DNA of 64,000 nt, from positions 588,679 through 652,678 of the forward strand of contig JABSQN010000001.1 of NCBI GenBank assembly GCA_013215825.1, in the 5' to 3' direction. The notes below the pieces were generated by a model. It made no database searches, had not been told where the DNA came from, and saw only the letters and a program-made list of their open reading frames with translations. The translations under genes and the position numbers were made by a program. Below are positions 28,732 through 39,507 of the stretch, in pieces. Each line of letters starts with the position of its first letter. The first letter of the stretch is position 1. This stretch comes from Piscirickettsiaceae bacterium. GTDB lineage: Bacteria > Pseudomonadota > Gammaproteobacteria > Nitrosococcales > Methylophagaceae.

Positions 28732-29532
28732 ATGGCTTCAATGACGGTAAATGAATTTAATCTCTTTCAGAAATTCATATACGACCATGCAGGAATTGAT
28801 CTTGCCCCGGCAAAACAGATTATGGTCAGTAGTCGATTAACTAAAAGGCTAAATTATTATCAATTAGATAATTTTGGGCAGTATTTTGAGCTGGCGATGA
28901 GCTCAGATAATCCACAAGAATTTCAAATGATGGTCGATATTTTAACCACCAATGAAACCTATTTTTTTCGTGAACCTAAACATTTTGATTTTTTACAAAA
29001 TGAAATATTAAAATCATGGCGTGGTGAACATTTTCGATTATGGAGCGCAGCAAGCTCGTCGGGAGAAGAGGCCTATTCTATTGCTATGTCATTGGCCGAT
29101 AATTTAGGTGGAAGAAAATGGAGTATTTTAGGTACCGATCTAAGCACTAAAGTATTGGAAAAAGCACGACACGGTGTTTATATGATGGATCGCATTGAGT
29201 TACTAGATCGGAAGCTAATGGAGAAATATTGTTTGAAAGGTGTGCGTTCGCAAGAGGGAACTTTTCGAATTGCCGAAAAATTACGGCAACATGTACGATT
29301 TAAACAGTTGAATCTAATGAAACCATTACCTCCTAAAATGGAAACATTTGATGTGATATTTCTTAGGAATGTTCTTATTTATTTTGATAATGACACCAAG
29401 AAACATGTAGTGGAACGAATTATTTCCTCATTGAAACCTGGCGGATACTTTTTTATTAGTCACTCTGAGACATTAAGTCGGATTACCGATCAGTTGGAAA
29501 TGGTTCAACCTTCAATTTATATAAAAAGATGA
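28732..29532 (+). CDS. cheR: Chemotaxis protein methyltransferase CheR
   Basis: A 266-residue SAM-dependent enzyme that methylates glutamates on receptors. The N-terminal helical domain (about 1-70) is followed by the signature TTNETYFFREPKHF (about 76-89). The SAM site is WSAASSSGEEAYSIAMSL and the conserved FLRNVLIYFD is near 205. It can bind the DFERF tail of the receptor at 24053-26101. Its stop overlaps the cheD start (ATGA). Confidence 0.96.
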   Translation: MASMTVNEFNLFQKFIYDHAGIDLAPAKQIMVSSRLTKRLNYYQLDNFGQYFELAMSSDNPQEFQMMVDILTTNETYFFREPKHFDFLQNEILKSWRGEHFRLWSAASSSGEEAYSIAMSLADNLGGRKWSILGTDLSTKVLEKARHGVYMMDRIELLDRKLMEKYCLKGVRSQEGTFRIAEKLRQHVRFKQLNLMKPLPPKMETFDVIFLRNVLIYFDNDTKKHVVERIISSLKPGGYFFISHSETLSRITDQLEMVQPSIYIKR

Positions 29533-30137
29533 ACATCCAGCCGTTTAAACATACAAATCGGATAATTATTGATCCAGGTGAGTTTTATGTCAGTAATAAA
29601 CAAGAGGTGATCTCAACCTTATTAGGCTCTTGTGTGGCTGCATGTTTGTATGACCCTGTTAATAAAGTAATTGGAATGAATCATTTCTTATTGGCCTATA
29701 AACATCACTCATTTGATAAGCCAGTGATTGAATCTGAGGAAGGCCGATACGGATTACAATCAATGGAATTGTTAATTAATGGCATGATGGCTAAAGGTGC
29801 TAGCAGATTGAACCTTAAAGCAAAGTGTTTTGGTGGTGGTGATGTATTACATATAAGAGGTGAGCCTGGTGGGCGAAAAAGTGTTGGTGGCGTTAATATC
29901 GATTTTATTCGAGAATTTCTGAAAAATGAGAATATACCAATGGTTAGTTCGGCATTAGGTGGAGATTTTGGTCGAAATATACATTTTGTAGGTAGTGATT
30001 TCTCTGTGTTTGTAAAAATGATAGGTGTAAATCAGGAATCAAAACTTGAACAGGAAGAAAGAAAATTTTGGAAGAAAAGTATTGATGAACATGAAAAACA
30101 AATTACCACTGTTGGTAGTCAGAATGAATTTTGGTAA
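29529..30137 (+). CDS. cheD: Chemoreceptor glutamine deamidase CheD
   Basis: A 202-residue enzyme that converts receptor glutamines to glutamates. The catalytic Cys and His lie in LGSCVAACLYDPVNK and GMNHFLLAY, at about residues 34 and 53. It overlaps cheR by four bases and precedes cheB by six. Its length is normal for CheD, with a short polar C-terminal extension. In species with CheC it also regulates that phosphatase, but no cheC is seen here. Confidence 0.95.
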   Translation: MNIQPFKHTNRIIIDPGEFYVSNKQEVISTLLGSCVAACLYDPVNKVIGMNHFLLAYKHHSFDKPVIESEEGRYGLQSMELLINGMMAKGASRLNLKAKCFGGGDVLHIRGEPGGRKSVGGVNIDFIREFLKNENIPMVSSALGGDFGRNIHFVGSDFSVFVKMIGVNQESKLEQEERKFWKKSIDEHEKQITTVGSQNEFW

Positions 30138-30143
30138 ACAAAT

Positions 30144-31238
30144 ATGAAAGAAATAAGCGTATTTATTGTTGATGATTCAGCTGTTGTAAGACAGGTGCTA
30201 ACAGGTGTGTTAAATAATATTGCAGGTATTACTGTTATTGGTTCTGCCCCGGATCCTATTTTTGCCCTTAAGAAGTTAGAACAAAACTGGCCAGATGTCA
30301 TCGTGCTAGATATTGAAATGCCACGAATGGATGGCGTCACTTTCTTGAAGAAATTGATGAAAGAACATCCAATCCCTGTGGTTATTTGTTCAACATTGAC
30401 CACCAAAGGTGCAGAAGTCACTATGCACGCGATGAGTGCAGGTGCCGTTGATATTATTACTAAACCAACGATTAATCTTAAACACTTTTTGCAAGAGTCC
30501 GAAACACTAATGGGACAGGCTATTAAGGGTGCTGCTCAAGCAAAAATGAAACATGTTCGATCTTTAGATTCTTCTATTAGCCCCATTATGGTTGAAAAAC
30601 CATTGACTGCTATGGTTGAAACGACAGATCGGGTAGTTGCAATTGGTACATCCACTGGCGGTACGCAAGCATTGGAGGCTGTGTTGACCCGATTACCTAA
30701 AACAGCGCCAGGAATAGTCGTTGTACAGCATATGCCAGAAGCCTTTACGGCAGCATTTGCACAACGCCTCAATAGTGTGTGCCAGGTAACGGTAAAAGAA
30801 GCGGAAAATAATGATCGCGTGATACCGGGTCTTGTTTTAATTGCACCGGGAGGTAAACATTTATTATTACGCCGAAGTGGAGCTCAATATCGAGTTGAAG
30901 TAAAAGATGGCCCTCTCGTTACAAGACATAAACCATCGGTCAATGTCTTATTTCGATCAGTTGCTACTGCTGCTGGTAATAATGCCATAGGTATTATCAT
31001 GACAGGTATGGGAGATGATGGTGCTAAAGGCTTAAAAGAGCTTCATGATACTGGTGCATTGACTATTGGACAGGACGAGCAATCTTGCGTGGTTTATGGA
31101 ATGCCTAAAGAAGCATTGAAAGTCGGTGGCGTTGATGCTGAGATTCCATTAGATGAAGTTCCACAACTAATTGTGACCTCACCGAGCCGATCACGTTTCT
31201 TATCAGAAATGAAGAAAAATAATAGGCAGCTATTGTAA
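30144..31238 (+). CDS. cheB: Chemotaxis methylesterase/response regulator CheB
   Basis: A 364-residue protein with an N-terminal receiver (VDDSAVVR; phosphorylated Asp in [11 protein letters not shown], about residue 56) and a C-terminal methylesterase. The catalytic triad is recognisable as the Ser in GTSTGGTQA, the His in VVQHMPEAF and the Asp in GMGDDGAKG. It removes methyl groups from receptors as part of adaptation. It is the last gene of the cluster, and no clear terminator follows. Confidence 0.96.
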   Translation: MKEISVFIVDDSAVVRQVLTGVLNNIAGITVIGSAPDPIFALKKLEQNWPDVIVLDIEMPRMDGVTFLKKLMKEHPIPVVICSTLTTKGAEVTMHAMSAGAVDIITKPTINLKHFLQESETLMGQAIKGAAQAKMKHVRSLDSSISPIMVEKPLTAMVETTDRVVAIGTSTGGTQALEAVLTRLPKTAPGIVVVQHMPEAFTAAFAQRLNSVCQVTVKEAENNDRVIPGLVLIAPGGKHLLLRRSGAQYRVEVKDGPLVTRHKPSVNVLFRSVATAAGNNAIGIIMTGMGDDGAKGLKELHDTGALTIGQDEQSCVVYGMPKEALKVGGVDAEIPLDEVPQLIVTSPSRSRFLSEMKKNNRQLL

Positions 31239-31709
31239 TCCCCCATTACTAACCCAAGTCAAAGTAGAGATTTAGGTATTACGGATTTTATGAAAATATT
31301 AGGTGGTTTCAGCGCTTTTGGCATAAGCTCTAAAAAGTGAGTGTAACTGAGGAATGTGGGGAATTCCTCTTTCCAAAACCTTGCTATAAAGCCAGTGTAG
31401 ATGATCTTGAAATCATCGATGATGTGATGAGTGAAAAACAGTGATAATAGTTATGATCTCACTCATCGACATTTTAGAGTGTCGAGTTCGTTGATGAATA
31501 TCCTCCGTTAGACGTTATTCCCCCCTTCAGGCATAAACACCTTACAAAAATCGTCGACATCACAGAATATGTCTGTTAATTTACTCATGGGTCTGTTTTA
31601 TTTTTACCGAAATCTTTGTCGTAAAAAGATCTGATCGGTTAACCGGCTTCTAGTTCCTTTTCTTATTCCGAGCTGAGGTTAATTAAGATATTGAATAGAG
31701 AATAAAAAT
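31239..31709. other. 471-base gap between cheB and gmk
   Basis: I see no convincing gene. A GTG-led reading of 35 codons at about 31338-31445 has plausible protein composition but no recognisable family. Short dyads are present: ATGAGTG near 31426 with CACTCAT near 31459, and TCGACA near 31467 with TGTCGA near 31481. A TTTTTACCG...CGTAAAAAG pair lies near 31600-31630. The gmk promoter is probably in the right part. The gap may be a scar from insertion of the chemotaxis cluster. Confidence 0.45.
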
Positions 31710-32321
31710 ATGAGTGGTAGCCTGTTTATTGTGTCAGCACCGTCAGGTGCAGGAAAAACAAGCTTGGTGAATGCCTTGGTGGAAAAAAATAGTGATATTC
31801 GATTATCGGTATCACATACCACGAGATCGGCCCGGGAGGGTGAGGTGAATGGACAAGATTATTTCTTTGTTAAGCATGAAAAATTTGCGCAAATGCGTGA
31901 TGCAGGAAGTTTTTTAGAATCAGCAACGGTATTTGATAATTCGTATGGCACATCGGACGATGCGGTAATGTCGCAGTTGCAGTTAGGCTGTGATGTGATT
32001 CTTGAAATTGATTGGCAGGGTGCAGAGCAAGTTCGCCAAAATCATCCAGATTGTATTAGTATTTTTATATTGCCGCCATCAAAGTCAGCGTTAGAACAGC
32101 GTTTACGCGGTCGCGGGCAAGATGATGATGAGGTGATTGCGCGTCGAATGCAAGATGCCGAAGCTGAAATGTCGCATTATATTGAGTTTGATTATTTAGT
32201 CGTAAATGATGATTTTGATCAAGCATTGATCGATTTAACAGAGATAATCGGCGCTAAACGACATTCCTTATCGATTCAAAAGAACAAGCAAGCTAAGCTA
32301 TTAATAGAATTACTAGCCTAA
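31710..32321 (+). CDS. gmk: Guanylate kinase
   Basis: A 203-residue enzyme phosphorylating GMP to GDP. The P-loop is SAPSGAGKTSL (about residues 9-19). The GMP-binding segment is VSHTTRSAREGEVNGQDYFF (about 34-53), followed by the lid region RLRGRGQDDDEVIARRM. Length is the family norm. rpoZ and spoT follow, the conserved gmk-rpoZ-spoT order that places GMP metabolism beside (p)ppGpp control. Confidence 0.97.
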   Translation: MSGSLFIVSAPSGAGKTSLVNALVEKNSDIRLSVSHTTRSAREGEVNGQDYFFVKHEKFAQMRDAGSFLESATVFDNSYGTSDDAVMSQLQLGCDVILEIDWQGAEQVRQNHPDCISIFILPPSKSALEQRLRGRGQDDDEVIARRMQDAEAEMSHYIEFDYLVVNDDFDQALIDLTEIIGAKRHSLSIQKNKQAKLLIELLA

Positions 32322-32369
32322 GCATTAGATATTTCGTAAAATTACGGGTTTTTATTCGGGGAAGACATC

Positions 32370-32630
32370 ATGGCACGCACAACAGTAGAAGATTGCTTAG
32401 AAAATGTAGATAATCGTTTTCAATTGGTATTAATTGCATCAAAACGTGCACGTGAACTTGCTATGGGTGCTGATCCATTGGTTGAACGTGATAATGATAA
32501 AGATACCGTTATTGCCTTACGTGAAATTGCTGCTGGTTTAATTGATGCTAGCATTTTAGAAAAAGCAACAGCTCGTCCACATGCGGAAGAAAGCATTGTT
32601 AAGGATGAAGAGTTGAAAGCAGCACTATAA
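32370..32630 (+). CDS. rpoZ: RNA polymerase omega subunit
   Basis: An 86-residue omega subunit, which helps assemble RNA polymerase and forms part of a ppGpp-binding site. It starts [19 protein letters not shown], the family signature, and has the conserved [11 protein letters not shown] core (about 28-38). A GGGGAAGAC lies before the ATG. It is between gmk and spoT in the usual operon. Confidence 0.97.
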   Translation: MARTTVEDCLENVDNRFQLVLIASKRARELAMGADPLVERDNDKDTVIALREIAAGLIDASILEKATARPHAEESIVKDEELKAAL

Positions 32631-32666
32631 TTTTTAAATTTCTAAGCTGAAAAGGTTGTTTGAGTA

Positions 32667-34832
32667 GTGAGTACAAAGCCGAGCGTTAGTTCTGAGCTGG
32701 CGTTAATTTATGGCGCTGAACCTAAGCTTACAATTGATGACTTGTGCTTTGTAACGGCTAATTATTTGGAAGCAAAGCAAGTCGATGATATTCGTCGTGC
32801 TTATTTCTTTGCTCATTATGCTCATGAAGGTCAAACTCGCCGTTCTGGCGATCCCTATATTACACATCCATTAGCCGTCGCTCATGTTTTAGCGATGATG
32901 CATATGGATCATGAATGTATTATGGCGGGCTTGTTACATGATGTGATTGAAGATACGGATATTAGTCGTGAGGCATTGGCAACAGAATTCAGTGAAGATG
33001 TTGCATTACTGGTCGATGGGGTTAGTAAGCTAGCTAAAGCAGCCTTTGAAACACAAAAACAAGCACAAGCCGAAAATTTAAGAAAAATGATGTTAGCGAT
33101 GTCGCAAGATATTCGCGTGATTATCGTTAAGTTGGCTGATCGTCTTCATAATATGAGGACATTAGGCCACTTGCCTTCAGAGAAACGTCGCCGTATTGCT
33201 CATGAAACCTTAGATATTTATGCGCCTATCGCTCAACGACTGGGCATGAATTTAATGCGTCGTGAGTTAGAAGATTTAGGTTTTCATGTCCTATATCCAA
33301 TACGTTATCGCGTGTTATCGAATGTGGTGCGTAAGGCACGAGGTAATCGTAAGGAAATTGTCAGTCAGATCACCAGCTCTGTTTTAAATAGAATGGAGCA
33401 AGAAGGCTTAACGGGTGACATCCAAGGACGAGAAAAAAATCTTTATAGTCTTTATCAGAAAATGGTGAAGAAAAGTCTATCCTTTTCTGAGGTGATGGAT
33501 GTCTATGCATTTCGAATTGTAGTTGATGATGTGGATGCCTGTTATCGTATGTTAGGTGTTGTTCATAATCTTTATAAACCGGTACAAGGCAAGTTTAAAG
33601 ATTATATTGCCATCCCAAAAGCAAACGGCTATCAATCGCTACATACTGTTTTATTTGGCCCTTATGGCGTGCCTATTGAAGTGCAAATACGTTCGGGTGA
33701 TATGGATCAAATGGCCGAGGCGGGCGTTGCTGCACATTGGTTATATAAAACGGGTGAAGATAAAGGTAATAGCCAGTCTCACCGTTTGGCTAGGCAGTGG
33801 TTACAAGGTCTTTTAGAGCTGCAAAAAGGATCGGGAGATTCGGTTGAATTCCTTGAGAATTTACGTATTGATTTATTTCCAGAAGAAATTTACGTTTTCA
33901 CACCCAATGGCAAGATAATGTCTTTACCTCGTGGTGCCACGACAGTAGATTTTGCTTATGCGGTACATTCAGACGTGGGTAATACCTGTGTCGCCGCACG
34001 AATAGGGCGACATTTAGTGCCGCTAAGTACGCGACTTAAAACTGGGCAGTCTGTTGAGATTATTACTGCACAAAAAGGGAGCCCTAACCCAGCATGGCTT
34101 AATTATGTGATTACAGCTAAAGCACGAACCAGTATTCGACACTATTTGAAGCAACTTCGTAATGAAGAGGCGATGGTGTTAGGTAAACGATTATTATTGA
34201 AGAATTTAACGGCATTCTCTGTTCAATTAGAGGATATTCCAGAGCAAAAGATTAATTCAGTGGTGGCTGAATTTGATTTGGATAACTTTGACCAATTATT
34301 AGAACAAATTGGCTTGGGTAATCAACAAGTATTATTGGTTACGCAGAAATTAATGAGGGATATTTCTGCATTAGCAGATGAACGTCAGCAACCATTAGTA
34401 ATTGCTGGAACAGAAGGAATGGTAGTGAGTTTTGGACGTTGTTGCTCTCCTATTCCTGGCGATCCTATTCATGGTTTTATTAGTGCTGGTCGTGGTATTG
34501 TTGTTCATCAATTAAATTGTAAAACAACATTAAGTTTGCGTGAACAAAGTGATAAATGGCTGGATGTGATGTGGGCCGATGATATTAAGAGACAATTTCT
34601 TGTCGATATTATGGTTCATGCGAAAAATCAACGTGGTGTATTAGCAACGATTGCGGTTGCTGCATCTGAAAGTGATTCTAATATCGATAATGTGGTGATT
34701 GATGAACGAGATGGCGGTTATTCTGATTTACGTTTAACACTTGAAGTTGATGATAGACAGCATTTGGCGCGAGTGATACGTCGTTTTCGTCGTATTGATT
34801 CGATTGAGAAAATCACTCGGGTTAAACAATAA
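32667..34832 (+). CDS. spoT: Bifunctional (p)ppGpp synthetase/hydrolase SpoT
   Basis: A 721-residue RelA/SpoT-family enzyme. The hydrolase HD domain is intact (HAHEG-like [19 protein letters not shown] and [10 protein letters not shown]), which marks SpoT and not RelA. The synthetase domain has [14 protein letters not shown] and ACT domains follow, with the ACT near residues 645-720. It starts at GTG 32667 with AAGG eleven bases upstream. Neighbours rpoZ and recG match the E. coli order (apart from trmH). Confidence 0.96.
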   Translation: MSTKPSVSSELALIYGAEPKLTIDDLCFVTANYLEAKQVDDIRRAYFFAHYAHEGQTRRSGDPYITHPLAVAHVLAMMHMDHECIMAGLLHDVIEDTDISREALATEFSEDVALLVDGVSKLAKAAFETQKQAQAENLRKMMLAMSQDIRVIIVKLADRLHNMRTLGHLPSEKRRRIAHETLDIYAPIAQRLGMNLMRRELEDLGFHVLYPIRYRVLSNVVRKARGNRKEIVSQITSSVLNRMEQEGLTGDIQGREKNLYSLYQKMVKKSLSFSEVMDVYAFRIVVDDVDACYRMLGVVHNLYKPVQGKFKDYIAIPKANGYQSLHTVLFGPYGVPIEVQIRSGDMDQMAEAGVAAHWLYKTGEDKGNSQSHRLARQWLQGLLELQKGSGDSVEFLENLRIDLFPEEIYVFTPNGKIMSLPRGATTVDFAYAVHSDVGNTCVAARIGRHLVPLSTRLKTGQSVEIITAQKGSPNPAWLNYVITAKARTSIRHYLKQLRNEEAMVLGKRLLLKNLTAFSVQLEDIPEQKINSVVAEFDLDNFDQLLEQIGLGNQQVLLVTQKLMRDISALADERQQPLVIAGTEGMVVSFGRCCSPIPGDPIHGFISAGRGIVVHQLNCKTTLSLREQSDKWLDVMWADDIKRQFLVDIMVHAKNQRGVLATIAVAASESDSNIDNVVIDERDGGYSDLRLTLEVDDRQHLARVIRRFRRIDSIEKITRVKQ

Positions 34833-34915
34833 TACGAGACATTCGCACGATAAGCGTCTCAATAGATATTAAATTTAATCGTCACAGATTAAAAGTGACA
34901 AGAATGGAGAACAGC

Positions 34916-35302
34916 ATGGCACGTGAAATTATTCATACATCAAAAGCACCAGAAGCAATTGGTACCTATTCTCAGGCAGTTAAAGTCGGAGATGTTGTTT
35001 ATATGTCAGGGCAAATCCCATTAGTACCTGAAACAATGATGATTGTTGAGGGGGACTTTGCCACACAAGTACGTCGTGTATTTGATAATTTAACAGCGGT
35101 GGCTGAAGCGGCGGGTGGTAGTTTGCAAGATATTGTTAAGTTGAACATATTCTTAACTGATTTGGCACATTTTGGTACGGTTAATGAAATCATGGCTGAC
35201 TATTTTCAACAACCTTATCCAGCTCGTGCAGCAATTGGTGTGGCATCATTACCCAAAGATGTACCGGTAGAAATGGATGCAGTTATGCACTTGGGTGCAT
35301 AA
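34916..35302 (+). CDS. ridA: RidA-family enamine/imine deaminase
   Basis: A 128-residue RidA/YjgF protein that hydrolyses reactive enamine intermediates made by PLP enzymes such as threonine dehydratase. [18 protein letters not shown] and the C-terminal [11 protein letters not shown] stretch (substrate Arg and neighbours) are intact. The ATG at 34916 is chosen because GGAG lies six bases upstream and the length then equals E. coli RidA. It lies between spoT and recG. Confidence 0.95.
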   Translation: MAREIIHTSKAPEAIGTYSQAVKVGDVVYMSGQIPLVPETMMIVEGDFATQVRRVFDNLTAVAEAAGGSLQDIVKLNIFLTDLAHFGTVNEIMADYFQQPYPARAAIGVASLPKDVPVEMDAVMHLGA

Positions 35303-35311
35303 GTAAGTCCT

Positions 35312-37402
35312 GTGACGGAAGAGCATGCTTTATCTCAATCAGTTACTGCATTAAAAGGTGTCGGCAGCAAAGTTGCTGAACGTTTAAGTAAACTAGGTAT
35401 AGAGAAGATCCAAGATCTCTTGTTTCATTTGCCATTACGTTACCAAGACCGAACACGTTTATTTCCATTAGGAAGTTTACGCGTACAGCAAGAATGTTTG
35501 ATTGAAGCGACGGTTAAAACAAGCCAAATTAAGTTTGGCCGTCGTCGTTCTTTATTGTGTCATATTGAAGATGGCACCGGCTCTATCGTCTTACGCTTCT
35601 TTCATTTCTCAAATTCACAACTCAAGCAATTAAGCCAAGGCGCACGCATACGCTGTTTTGGTGAGGTGCGTTCAGGGCCTTCATCACTAGAAATGGTGCA
35701 CCCTGAATATAAGATCATTGCATCAGATAAAGTAGTTGCAGTGGATGCCGAGCTGACGCCGATTTATCCAACTACCGAAGGCATTCATCAAATTGGTTTT
35801 AGAAAACTGATTAAGCAAGCTTTAGCAATGCTTTCAGGTACACACGCATTGCCGGAGTTGCTACCAGATTCATCACGTTTACATCAGGTGGCAAAAGCAT
35901 CATTGGTGGATGCTTTATTATTTGTCCATCAACCACCGCCCGATGTCGAGATTCAATTATTATTAGATCGCAAACATCCAGCACAACGGCGTTTGGCATA
36001 TGAAGAGTTATTGGCACAGCATTTGAGTATGCGTCAGGTGAGAGCGCTGGCTCAACAACATCAAGCCCCCATATTGCAGGGTGATAAAAAGTACAGAAAG
36101 GCATTGTTAGATGGCCTGCCCTTTCCTCTTACCAAGGCGCAACAACGAGTTGTTGCTGAAATATTAGCGGATATTAAGCGTGATGTTCCAATGCAACGTT
36201 TGGTGCAAGGGGATGTCGGTTCTGGTAAAACCGTGGTGGCGGTATTAGCGATTATTGAAGCGGTATCGGCTGGCTTTCAAGCCGTGATGATGGCGCCAAC
36301 TGAGCTATTAGCAGAACAGCATTATCAGACATTTAAAACATGGTTAGAGCCTCTAGGTATTCAAGTTGGTTGGTGTGCAGGTAAGCAAACAGCCAGTGAA
36401 CGCAAACAGGTGCTTGAGGCATTAACACAAGGCCATGTTCAGGTCGCAATAGGCACGCATGCCCTATTTCAAGATGAAGTGGTGTTTAACAATTTGGGTT
36501 TGGTAGTGATTGATGAGCAACATCGTTTCGGTGTGCATCAACGTCTAGCGTTACGAGATAAGGGACGTGGCAGCAATAGTTTCCCTCATCAATTAGTGAT
36601 GACGGCAACACCCATTCCTCGGACCTTAGCCATGACAGCGTATGCTGATTTGAATGTATCTATTATTGATGAATTACCGCCAGGTAGAACGCCAGTAACA
36701 ACGGTTGTTTTACCGGATACACGACGTGCTGAGATAGTGAAGCGTGTTCATATTGCTTGTCAGGAAAACCGCCAAGTCTATTGGGTGTGTACATTGATTG
36801 AAGAGTCAGAGCATTTGCAATGTCAGGCGGCAGAAGATGCTGCGAATGAGTTGCAAGAAGCACTGCCTGATCTGCGTATTTCTTTAGTGCATGGACGGAT
36901 GAAGTCGAAAGAGAAAGAAGCGGTTATGCAGGCATTCAAAGCCGGTGATATTGACTTGCTGGTAGCCACAACCGTGATTGAAGTGGGTGTTGATGTACCT
37001 AATGCTAGTTTAATGGTGATAGAAAATTCGGAGCGATTAGGCTTGGCACAATTACATCAATTACGTGGTCGAGTAGGGCGCGGTAGTGTGAAAAGTCATT
37101 GTGTTTTAATGTATCACTCACCATTATCTAAAAATGGGCAAGCACGATTACGTTGTTTAAGAGAGTCTACAGATGGCTTTGCTATTGCTCAACGTGATTT
37201 AGAGTTACGAGGCCCGGGTGAATTATTGGGGACACGGCAAACGGGCCTGCCACAATTTAGAGTCGCTAATTTAATGGAGGATGAAGATTTATTGGTCTTT
37301 ATGGCGGCGGCGGCGGATAAATTGTTACAAGAAGCACCAGAGAATTCAGCACCATTAATAAATAGATGGTTTGGGCATAAATTAGATTTTGGACATGTAT
37401 AA
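35312..37402 (+). CDS. recG: ATP-dependent DNA helicase RecG
   Basis: A 696-residue helicase that remodels stalled replication forks and branched DNA. The N-terminal wedge/OB region (about 1-240) precedes the helicase core with Walker A QGDVGSGKTVVA (about 296-307). The DEQH box is VIDEQHRFGVHQ and motif VI is QLRGRVGRG. Length matches E. coli RecG (693). GTG start; nine bases after ridA. The ubiC ATG follows its stop immediately. Confidence 0.97.
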   Translation: MTEEHALSQSVTALKGVGSKVAERLSKLGIEKIQDLLFHLPLRYQDRTRLFPLGSLRVQQECLIEATVKTSQIKFGRRRSLLCHIEDGTGSIVLRFFHFSNSQLKQLSQGARIRCFGEVRSGPSSLEMVHPEYKIIASDKVVAVDAELTPIYPTTEGIHQIGFRKLIKQALAMLSGTHALPELLPDSSRLHQVAKASLVDALLFVHQPPPDVEIQLLLDRKHPAQRRLAYEELLAQHLSMRQVRALAQQHQAPILQGDKKYRKALLDGLPFPLTKAQQRVVAEILADIKRDVPMQRLVQGDVGSGKTVVAVLAIIEAVSAGFQAVMMAPTELLAEQHYQTFKTWLEPLGIQVGWCAGKQTASERKQVLEALTQGHVQVAIGTHALFQDEVVFNNLGLVVIDEQHRFGVHQRLALRDKGRGSNSFPHQLVMTATPIPRTLAMTAYADLNVSIIDELPPGRTPVTTVVLPDTRRAEIVKRVHIACQENRQVYWVCTLIEESEHLQCQAAEDAANELQEALPDLRISLVHGRMKSKEKEAVMQAFKAGDIDLLVATTVIEVGVDVPNASLMVIENSERLGLAQLHQLRGRVGRGSVKSHCVLMYHSPLSKNGQARLRCLRESTDGFAIAQRDLELRGPGELLGTRQTGLPQFRVANLMEDEDLLVFMAAAADKLLQEAPENSAPLINRWFGHKLDFGHV

Positions 37403-37939
37403 ATGAGAGACTGGACACGATGGCAAGCGCCGCAACGGCGTTTAATGCCCGCTAACTTAGCATCATGGCTGACCGATACCGGCTCATTAACGAGACGACT
37501 AAAGGCACATAGTAAAAATGACTTTTCAGTGCAGTTACTTGGAAATCATTGGGTTAAACCACTAACAAATGAATGCCAACGTTTAACTATATCTATGACG
37601 GAACTTGTCTATCAGCGTGAAGTGCGATTGATGGATGGTGACATTGCAAACATTTATGCGCGAACAGTGATACCACGCACGACATTTATGGCAATGCAAT
37701 ATCGTTTTAATAATTTGGGTAATAAGCCCTTGGGCGAGCTATTATTTACAGCGCCTTTTGTTAAACGTGGTGCCATTGAAGTCGCGTGTTTAAAGCCGGG
37801 GCAATGGTTATATGAAATGGCAGTATTAGACGAAGAATATCGCCCAGAAGAATTATGGGGCCGACGTTCCACCTTTATTATAAGCGGCAAGAAACTGTTG
37901 GTTAACGAGATTTTTTTGCCGACTTTAGCATGGAGTTAA
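37403..37939 (+). CDS. ubiC: Chorismate pyruvate-lyase
   Basis: A 178-residue enzyme that splits chorismate into 4-hydroxybenzoate and pyruvate, the first step of ubiquinone synthesis. Typical features are [14 protein letters not shown] (about 28-41), the central REVRLMDGD with the active-site Arg, and [10 protein letters not shown]. The C-terminal [23 protein letters not shown] contains the conserved Glu in the -V-x-E-x-F-L-P motif. It begins directly after the recG stop and overlaps ubiA by ten bases. Confidence 0.95.
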   Translation: MRDWTRWQAPQRRLMPANLASWLTDTGSLTRRLKAHSKNDFSVQLLGNHWVKPLTNECQRLTISMTELVYQREVRLMDGDIANIYARTVIPRTTFMAMQYRFNNLGNKPLGELLFTAPFVKRGAIEVACLKPGQWLYEMAVLDEEYRPEELWGRRSTFIISGKKLLVNEIFLPTLAWS

Positions 37940-38796
37940 CAGTGCAAGAAAAAGTAATGCCTTATATTCAGCTAATGCGTTTAGATAAGCCCGTTGGTAT
38001 TTTATTGTTATTGTGGCCGACGTTATCGGCATTGTGGATCGCGGCAGAAGGAATGCCTGATCTAACGGTGCTTATCGTCTTTGTTTTGGGCGTTATTATT
38101 ATGCGTTCAGCAGGCTGTGTGATTAATGATTATGCAGATAGAGATGTTGATGGTCTAGTGCGTAGAACAATGGATAGGCCTTTGGTATCGGGTGCTTTAA
38201 AGGCTAAACAGGCATTAATTTTATTTGCTGTACTAGGGGTTGTGGCTTTTGTTCTAGTGTTGATGTTGAATACATTGACTATTTTAATGTCTGCAGTTGG
38301 TCTGTTTTTAGCGATAACATATCCCTTTATGAAGCGTTATACCTATTTGCCACAGGTGTATTTAGGCGCGGCATTCGGCTGGGCAATTCCCATGGCCTTT
38401 GCTGCACAAACTAATGCTGTACCAGTGATTGCATGGTTATTGTTTTTAGCTAATATTCTGTGGGCAACCGCTTATGATAGTTTTTATGCCATGGCAGATC
38501 GTGAAGATGATTTATTAGCAGGTATAAAGTCTACGGCTATTTTATTTGGTGATGATGATAAAGTAATTATTAGCATTTTACAGATAAGTTTCTTGGCCAT
38601 AATGATGTTGGTGGGTAGGCAGGCAGAGATGAGCGCTGTTTATTATATCGGCGTATTTATCGCATTGCTTTGGTTTGTATATCAGCAAAAACTAGTTATT
38701 AATAGAGAACCGGCACAGTGTTTGCAGGCGTTCTTAAGCAACAATTGGGTGGGTGCAGTATTATTTTTAGGAATTGCTGCCCACTATGGATTTTAA
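37930..38796 (+). CDS. ubiA: 4-hydroxybenzoate polyprenyltransferase
   Basis: A 288-residue integral membrane enzyme that attaches the polyprenyl chain to 4-hydroxybenzoate in ubiquinone synthesis. The two Asp-rich substrate motifs are present: [15 protein letters not shown] (about 66-80) and [13 protein letters not shown] (about 182-194). Eight or nine hydrophobic segments are visible. It overlaps ubiC, the usual ubiCA pair. Confidence 0.96.
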   Translation: MELTVQEKVMPYIQLMRLDKPVGILLLLWPTLSALWIAAEGMPDLTVLIVFVLGVIIMRSAGCVINDYADRDVDGLVRRTMDRPLVSGALKAKQALILFAVLGVVAFVLVLMLNTLTILMSAVGLFLAITYPFMKRYTYLPQVYLGAAFGWAIPMAFAAQTNAVPVIAWLLFLANILWATAYDSFYAMADREDDLLAGIKSTAILFGDDDKVIISILQISFLAIMMLVGRQAEMSAVYYIGVFIALLWFVYQQKLVINREPAQCLQAFLSNNWVGAVLFLGIAAHYGF

Positions 38797-38820
38797 ATGT
38801 TTGTTATGGGGTCGTTTTAA

Positions 38821-39507
38821 GTGAGCGAAAATTTATATACCCGTAAAATGGGAGAAGAGTACGACACTATTTTCCGTCAGTGCGTGAGCTTGAATACTGA
38901 ATTGCATAAGTTAGTGCCATTGGCAAAACAGATGCATTTATTGTCATCAAATGCGGTGAGTTCTGCCGCGCGGGCGGGTAGTGATGGCGATGCATTTCGT
39001 GTTTTGACACAAGATATCCAATTGCTGGGTGATGATGTGTCGAGTTGTATTGCTGATACACAAAAGATTATCGGTGAAATTGTAAAATTAGCATCAAGTT
39101 TGGCACAGCTATTTTCTAGTTATGTGACCTATGACGATCTTTTGGAACGCATGGATGATGATGGACCGACAAACGCTACATTCTTTTCACAAGGTCAGTA
39201 TCTGATAGCGGAAGAGATACGAGATAATAATATTAAGTTAAGCCGAGCGTTAGGCACGTTAACTAATTTATTATCACCCGTAGCCACATTGGTGAGAAAA
39301 GGTGAATATCTAGCAGTATGTTCTTCAGTCGAAGCAGCAAGTTCAGGTGAGTATGGTGTTAGTTTTGAAGCCGTTTCATCCATGCTTAGAGAGCTGGTTG
39401 GACAATTAGGAACGCAATCAAGGAAACAAAGAATGTTACTCCGAGATTTGTCAGAAACAATGGAAAAACAACAGAATAATATGAGGAATTTATTATATGC
39501 GCGCTGA
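38821..39507 (+). CDS. Soluble protein with two chemoreceptor-tip-like segments, paired with ODP-like gene
   Basis: A 228-residue, mostly helical protein without membrane segments. Residues 40-62 (LLSSNAVSSAARAGSDGDAF) closely resemble the receptor hairpin tip [20 protein letters not shown]. Residues about 162-192 (YLAVCSSVEAASSGEYGVSF, then AVSSMLREL) resemble the same tip again. A normal receptor has one tip, so this could be two fused short hairpins or an internal duplication that has drifted. It could dock on CheA/CheW arrays. Its end overlaps the ODP-like gene by 11 bases, implying coupled synthesis. The start is a GTG at 38821. I know no name for it. Confidence 0.75.
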   Translation: MSENLYTRKMGEEYDTIFRQCVSLNTELHKLVPLAKQMHLLSSNAVSSAARAGSDGDAFRVLTQDIQLLGDDVSSCIADTQKIIGEIVKLASSLAQLFSSYVTYDDLLERMDDDGPTNATFFSQGQYLIAEEIRDNNIKLSRALGTLTNLLSPVATLVRKGEYLAVCSSVEAASSGEYGVSFEAVSSMLRELVGQLGTQSRKQRMLLRDLSETMEKQQNNMRNLLYAR

